DNA of 64,000 nucleotides, from NCBI GenBank assembly GCA_001630475.1, contig KV419442.1, positions 110,727 through 174,726 on the forward strand. The letters are read 5' to 3'. Each line of letters begins with the position of its first letter. Position 1 is the first letter of the stretch. This stretch comes from Sistotremastrum niveocremeum HHB9708. Taxonomy: Eukaryota; Basidiomycota; Agaricomycetes; Sistotremastrales; Sistotremastraceae. The notes under the pieces were generated by a model. It ran no database searches, had not been told where the DNA came from, and saw nothing but the letters and a program-made list of their open reading frames with translations. Positions 58,536 through 64,000 of the stretch are shown here, one piece after another. Made by a program: the position numbers and the translations under genes.

Positions 58536-60865
58536 TCAGGCCCAAGCCGTTTTGATAATGTCCGCGCTTCTCTCGGCGAGGGCATACACCGTGGCTTCGG
58601 TGTGTCCAGGCACAATGAACGGCTAAAAATAGAAGCATAAGGATAAGGATACAACGCCGGGGAATTTGAAAGAAGGAAAGAGTATTCAGAATCCGAGAAG
58701 GGTGACCCAAAAAATGAAATTTAACAAGACGATACTCACAAAGACACTCGCGTCAACGACTCTTAACTTGTCCACTCCTTTCACCAAAAGTTCATTGGTG
58801 ACTACCCCGTCCTCGTTTGCCCCTACACCCTGCATGCGGTTCGTGCCGGTAGGATGCCATAATGTGACAGCATTATTGCGAATGTATTGGATGATTTCTG
58901 CATCCGTGTTCGTATTTGCGCTATCAGGGGCTAAGCCGAGGTTGAATCCCTTCCATGATTTCTCAGACATGAATTGTTTCGCTGATTTGAAAGCTAGGAG
59001 ATGGAGGGTGACGTCATAGTCGGAGGTGAGGAATCCTGGGTCGATGAGAGGGAATTCGAATGCGGAGGGCGAGTTCAAGACGATGGAACCACCTGGTGGA
59101 GTCAAGTTATTAACGTGTGAGGAAGGGGGGACAAGGTGGACGTACGTGATGCAGGAGCGACGAGAACCTGAGTCAGGGTCACAAAATCCCCGGTAGGAGG
59201 TGCAATGGCAGTAGGGAGGAAGCTAGCCCAGATGTCCTGTCCATTCATTCAGCCCTTCACCTCATATGACAAGAGTGAGAAGTACGTACCGACCATAGGA
59301 ACTCGTAATGCGCTGATTTCGGTCCGACGCTCGAATCCGGAAATTGCTGGAAGAGACTATTGTTCGATGGAACTCTGAAGAATCCAATCGTGTCAGACAC
59401 CGTATCCACCAGAGGACCTTCGCCTTCGTCAGCGTATTCTTCTTCAGCGACTTCCAATGCAGTTGCGTTTTCTCGAAGTTGGTCGAGGGACTGTGGAGCG
59501 TTTACGGAGAAGTGGTTGAAGACCGCAGGATGATCGATTAAATTTTGACCGACTTGTGTGCTGCTCACGACGAGCGGGATGTTGAAAGCATTGAGCTGCG
59601 CAGGAGGGCCGATACCGCTGAGCATGAGTAGCTGGACGGAGCCGATTGCCCCACCGCAGAGGATGACTTCCTTCGAAGGCTTGACTGTGAAGGTTGGCGC
59701 TATAGATGACGCCTCAAGACAAGAATAAAGTGCATCAAGAAGCGGGCACATACCGCCAGGCCCTGCTGAGAATGTAACGCCTATTGCGGCCGGTGTACCG
59801 TGCGACGTTGAGAAGAGGACTTTCGTAACTTGCTGTTGTATCAGGACGTGGAGATTTGGTCGCGATATGAACTGCGGTGCGAGATATGCTACTGCCGAAC
59901 TTGCACGGACAGTATCATTGATGGATGCCTGAAGCCAGCCTGTCTCAATCGAAGATATTATGAGAATCACGTGATCGAGATACGAAGTCGAATAAGTCGA
60001 ATAACTCACCGACGCCTAGTTGATCGCCGCTGTTGACGTCGAGGTTGAATTTGAAGTCTGCGTGGTCGACAAAGGTGGTGTTGATCACTCGTGAACTTAG
60101 TTCGCTTGCGAAGCCTGAGAGGGATACGGAGAGCGGTCCTGAGAATCCGTGCACGAGTGGATTGAATTGGCCGGTGGTGTTATGGTGGTCGGCAGGCGGT
60201 GTGATGGTTTCTAACTAGGCGCGAGTCGATAAGGTGATTAAGGAGACGATGGATTGAATTACCTTCTTAAAGTAAGGTAGCATGGAGATCCATGACCACC
60301 CAGGATCGCCAGACCACTTTGCGATAGCATCCCAATAATCCGATGAGCCACGAGTGTAGATCATGAAATCTGGTACTGATTGAGAAAATATATGGCTCAT
60401 GATAAAGAATATCTCACTTATTGAACTTGATCCTCCAAGAAGCTTGCCACGCTGATAGGCCATCGATCGGCTGTTGAGGGCCTTTTGAGGGACAGTGGTA
60501 TACTGTTGGGATTTCAGTTGCAGAAACGAATAGATCACGGCTTCTCGTACATTCCACGTCCATGGTTTGTTCGGGGATGCATCAGGGCCAAGGAAGGGCA
60601 CACTGACGTCCTCGATTCCCGCGTTACTACAAAGATGGGTGATGAGTTTCCTAGTTTCAATCATTCGGTAGAGGACGCACTTGATCCCAGCTTCAACCAC
60701 CAATATCTTCCAGTTTGAATTTTCGGACAGTCGATTGGCGACGACATTTCCTGCAGTCCCGCCTCCCACGATCACAAAGTCGTAATCGGTCGCGATTTTT
60801 GTAGGGTCGGTTATAATGATCGCGTATACGCATGCGAGGAGTGTAGAGATAAGAACAAAACGCAT
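58536..60865 (-). CDS. secreted GMC oxidoreductase (AA3_2-like), copy 2
   Basis: Tandem paralogue of the preceding gene. The signal peptide MRFVLISTLLACVYA leads to DYDFVIVGGGTAGNVVANRL. Then [66 protein letters not shown] and DHPAVFNHF. The catalytic region is LWHPTGTNRMQGVGANEDG (first His), ending PFIVPGHTEATVYALAERS (second His) and stop. Intron positions match copy 1 wherever both could be read. In both copies the usual Asn after LGGSS is replaced in the spliced joint (SSSI-D-F/Y-M), as in some aryl-alcohol-type enzymes. The start at 60865 gives the shortest clean signal peptide; in-frame ATGs at 60871 and further upstream are possible. Confidence 0.9.
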
Positions 60866-62796
60866 GGGCATCCGTGGTTGAAGCATGTGAAGCGGACGGA
60901 GTCGGGGGCAGTGGCCCAATGGTATCGACCACTGGGTGCAGAGACCAAAGCTCGAGAGCATCCTTATGAATGGACTCTGCTTTAAGGCATTTCTATTATT
61001 ATTTTCAGTATGAGTTTCATCAAGGCTTTACACAGTGCCGACCTCACTTGAGACTACAACATGCACTTGATGGCGGATCGTGGATCAGTACACCTTGAGA
61101 AGAAGGGTGGGGAGTTGGAGGCGGTGAACAGCGGAAGACACATGATCTAAATCCGGAGAATAAGAATCCAGGTTCCGTAGTTCTTGCAACTCCTCTCGCA
61201 AGAGCGTATTCGTGCCTAGTAGCGCGACGGCAGTGACTGCATTCTTCAACATGCTCGTGAGGAACAAGATCGCGCCGAATGCCATAAAACGGAGGTATCG
61301 AGGCCACAGCTCATATTCATTTGTCAACAGACATCGTTACGAGCCAGAATTCGCCAGTTAAAGGTAGATCATCTCATGTAGCTGATCCGTCCAACGAGTG
61401 CGGCGTCGGCGGTGAAGGCTATTTGGTCGTATTTGTATCTTCGCTCTCCCACCGCTGGCTCGACGACACTGGTTGGCTCCGACGGTATCTGTTACTGAAC
61501 CTTACGGTAGAGAGTAAAGATGCCACGAAAGATGTCCTCTGTTCCTGATTTTATCGACAAACTCTCTCAATCTCAATTGCTTGGATCTTTTGACACTCAG
61601 CGACTTGTTGCATATGCCGTAGCTCAATTACGTCTCGTACGATCATCAGCATATCTCAATTTCTTTTTTCGGCCACTGCGAGGAATGGTTCTCTGTTTAG
61701 CCGGGTTTTTCTCCACCAATGAATCGTACACGTTCTCAGGCACGCACGAGATTTCCTAGACACTCGCCCCAGAACGGCTTCTTCGAAATTTCAGGAGACC
61801 CTCAAGCTCTCAACTTAAGGTCTGTAGTGTGAAGAGCTCGTACCGTGGCTACTCGCTTTCTAAGGATCCCCAACATGCAAACTGAGATGCCAGCGCGTGA
61901 CGCGACATTATCGAACACGAACGGATATTCATATTATACTCGATATTCTACTCATCGCACCTCCTTTACCTTGTTCTGCTCGTATGATCTAGCATCTCTA
62001 CATGCTTGGCGCTTCTGCACAATTGTTCACAGCCAACAGATGCATGTGTTGATCGATGCTTTGGGGAATTAGAAGAATGTTGCGACGCTGCCTCAGCTCA
62101 GGTTACATCAGAACTTCATGACCGTGTGGTGCGTTTTGGAAACCCCCTTCTCACCCGTGAGGTCACAGAAGCATTAGGATCTCGATTACAAGTTGGTTTC
62201 TATTCGCCTTGGGTGCGGAGCAGGACGATGTTTATTCGATTCAAGGAATTTGCTAAACTGGGTGTGTTTGCTATTCAAAGTGCAGCTCTGAGTGCTCTTT
62301 TCTCGTTCAAAGTTCATAGAAAGGATTTATGAACTGGAGAGTTTTTCTCTAGGAGAAAAGTACGGACATTCCGAACGCACATAGAACCGAGCTACATCAG
62401 ACAGCTTCTCTATTCGATGTTAAGGAAACGAACAAACAGGCTTCGAATATGCTCCATCGGACAAGTCTTCGTTGACTCAGGGCTCGCTTAGAGATGATCC
62501 CCCGGGAGATGCGAAGCTCTACGAGAAGCTGCTACTTTAAGTTTGTCGAAATGATGTTCTTTCTCTCCAATGAAATGTTCGTCATATCCGTCCTATTCTT
62601 CGATTGTGCGCTTGATTGTTCGCCCTTGTCGTCGAACGAATATGTCGAACTGGATTGTAAACCACAAGCCCAATAGTGCCCACGGCCATGAAATATGTCC
62701 AAAGCTCTAGAAAAAGGATTCGTCCTGAGAACTCATCGAATGAATTGTGATTCACCTTTTGCTTATACTCGAATGAGAAACAATACGCTTAGTCCC
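60866..62796. other. intergenic with unrecognised short frames
   Basis: An 80-codon minus frame (61085-61327) has one hydrophobic helix (FMAFGAILFLTSMLKNAVTA). A 108-codon plus frame (62006-62332) has no domain. Neither could be extended by splicing, so none is called. Confidence 0.35.
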
Positions 62797-62892
62797 GCTC
62801 GGCAAGCTGAGTTACAAACTGAACAGGTTGAACTCGCCCTCCACGGTGCTCGCCCAGCTTCAGGGTCACTGAGCCAGTGAACGTCGTTCAAG
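62797..62892 (+). promoter_or_regulatory. putative core promoter of GFD copy F, shared with copy B
   Basis: Begins with GCTCGGCAAGCTGAGTT, identical to the word 92 bp before copy B; here it is 96 bp before the ATG. Confidence 0.5.
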
Positions 62893-64000
62893 ATGGAGTC
62901 TTATCTCACAGGTGGTATGTGGTTCTTTCTTGTGGCGCTGTTCGCGAAACGACGAGTCGCAGGCCACGGCCATCTGCAGAACACGAACTTCCAAGGCGAC
63001 GAACGAGGAGCGTCGTTTTACCAACATATTGGGGCTGGTTTTAGTCAGTTTTCTACTTACGTCCGTGATTTCCTGTTCATCAATTAGGTCCTGTACCACT
63101 AATGCAAAGGGCTTTTATCAGAATCCGGCAACTCATCTAATGTTCTCTCCCCTTCCCCCTCCCTCCATACCTCCACAGCTCCCCGTGGACGCGACGATGG
63201 CTTCCGCGTTGTCTTATTATACCCATAATGACATCAATACGGAAACGGGTCATCCCTTCTACACACCTTTCGTTGACGTGGAAGACGATATGAACGTCTA
63301 TCACCAACAAAACATGAACAATATACTGCCCACGGATCGTGGGACAGAGCAGGTCATAGAGAAACCAGCGAGAAGATTTTTCGAGATCGATGGCGTCTCT
63401 AGTGAGTAAACTGCCTCTCATGGATTTCTTCCCTCTTAAATCTCCCGGCAGTGAATAATATTAGCGGAGTTGGTCGCGAACCGGAATTCAGTAGCGAAGC
63501 CTTCGTTCCGGACTGGTCGCCACCTCATCCTGCCACTAGAGGTGAGTACGCTCGCCTCTCGGAGCAAGGAAAGGTGTACAGCTCGAGCAGCTGGAATCCG
63601 CATGTACATGGTGAGAGCTCGGTTCTTATCGAGATGGATCTGTCGCGCTGATGTTTGGCCCGATGATGGGTGGTTAAGCTTCGGATCTGATTCCGGGAAA
63701 TTACTCCGCGGGATCAATCATTCCCAAGGCGGCACCAACTTCATTCGAGCAGCACGTCCGGACCGGACGCAGATGCACGTCTCAATCCGAGCAATTCACT
63801 GTCAGTGCCGCTCTGGCTTCGCTCGTATCGCATTGTTCATTTCATTTTCTCTTCAGATACTTTCGGAACAAGGGGAGCCGACATTGAAGCATTCATTACG
63901 CCATCTGGGGTCGCTGGTTCGCGCGGCTTTGGACAATGACATCGACCCCGAGAGCATCCAGCAGGCCGCTGGATTCGAACATCAACAAAGATCGGCATCG
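62893..64000 (+). CDS. GFD-family protein, copy F (unknown function), cut by the window edge
   Basis: Paralogue of copy B. It starts MESYLTGGMW, and the exon reads on through FQGDERGASFYQHIGAG. After the intron(s) before 63177 come ALSYYTHNDINTETGHPFYT, MNNILPTDRGTEQV, then an intron and VNNISGVGREPEFSSEAFV (copy B: ENINGNNRYPELFHPHRSDY). Near the edge are SLRHLGSLVRAALDNDIDPE and QQAAGFEHQQ, matching ALRNFSALVRASLG in copy B. The helical core with the GFD motif must lie beyond 64000. Reading frames inside are open apart from introns, so it looks intact as far as seen. Confidence 0.6.

Noticed and set aside
1-64000. LTR elements, LINEs, CRISPR arrays, bacterial operon signals
   Set aside because: Looked for reverse-transcriptase, integrase and gag motifs, long terminal repeats and spaced direct repeats; none seen. 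CRISPR and operon signals are not expected in a fungal nuclear genome.

Overview
The window is nuclear DNA of a filamentous basidiomycete fungus, most likely an agaricomycete. The evidence is GT-AG introns of about 45-70 nt in almost every gene, dense genes on both strands, a CE5 esterase carrying a fungal cellulose-binding module, tandem secreted GMC oxidoreductases, a TKL-type tandem kinase and an intronless tRNA-Thr. No species can be named. All gene models below were spliced by eye from reading frame and splice sites; none is backed by transcript data.

Layout. 1-1.4 kb: TFIIIA-like zinc-finger gene (-), cut by the left edge. 3.1-4.5 kb: a decayed, unrecognised gene. 5.0-7.4 kb: copy A of an unrecognised multi-copy family, called here the GFD family after a shared motif. 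8.8-11.2 kb: a CPW-motif glutathione transferase and a PB1-domain membrane protein. 11.5-14.3 kb: a tandem kinase/pseudokinase gene with a 300-bp hAT-type MITE in an intron. 15.0-16.6 kb: an F-box protein. 17.0-18.1 kb: acetyl xylan esterase with CBM1. 21.3-23.9 kb: the Rad9 checkpoint-clamp subunit and a YCII-like protein. 24.9-29.9 kb: GFD copies B and C in tandem. 30.3-31.6 kb: the mitochondrial GTP/GDP carrier. 32-37 kb: sparse, with a gene fragment and two copies of a small peptide-coding start. 37.2-41.9 kb: dynein light chain LC8 and a triple GATA-finger regulator. 42-46.7 kb: gene-poor DNA with a TA-flanked MITE and a recurring 25-bp motif. 46.7-50.7 kb: GFD copies D (broken) and E (intact), both on the minus strand. 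52.9-54.7 kb: a 3'-5' exonuclease-domain protein and tRNA-Thr. 54.9-60.9 kb: two tandem GMC oxidoreductases with a small gene between them. 62.9-64 kb: GFD copy F, cut by the right edge.

The conserved genes (TFIIIA, Rad9, GTP/GDP carrier, LC8, tRNA) form a housekeeping backbone. Between them lie accessory blocks: plant-biomass enzymes (CE5-CBM1, two GMC), an expanded kinase type, and six copies of a helical protein family I cannot name. The GFD copies fall into three sub-types (A; B and F; C, D and E). They share an intron just before an invariant Trp, and show tandem duplication, inversion, decay and a duplicated core promoter. This family is the best candidate here for something undescribed.
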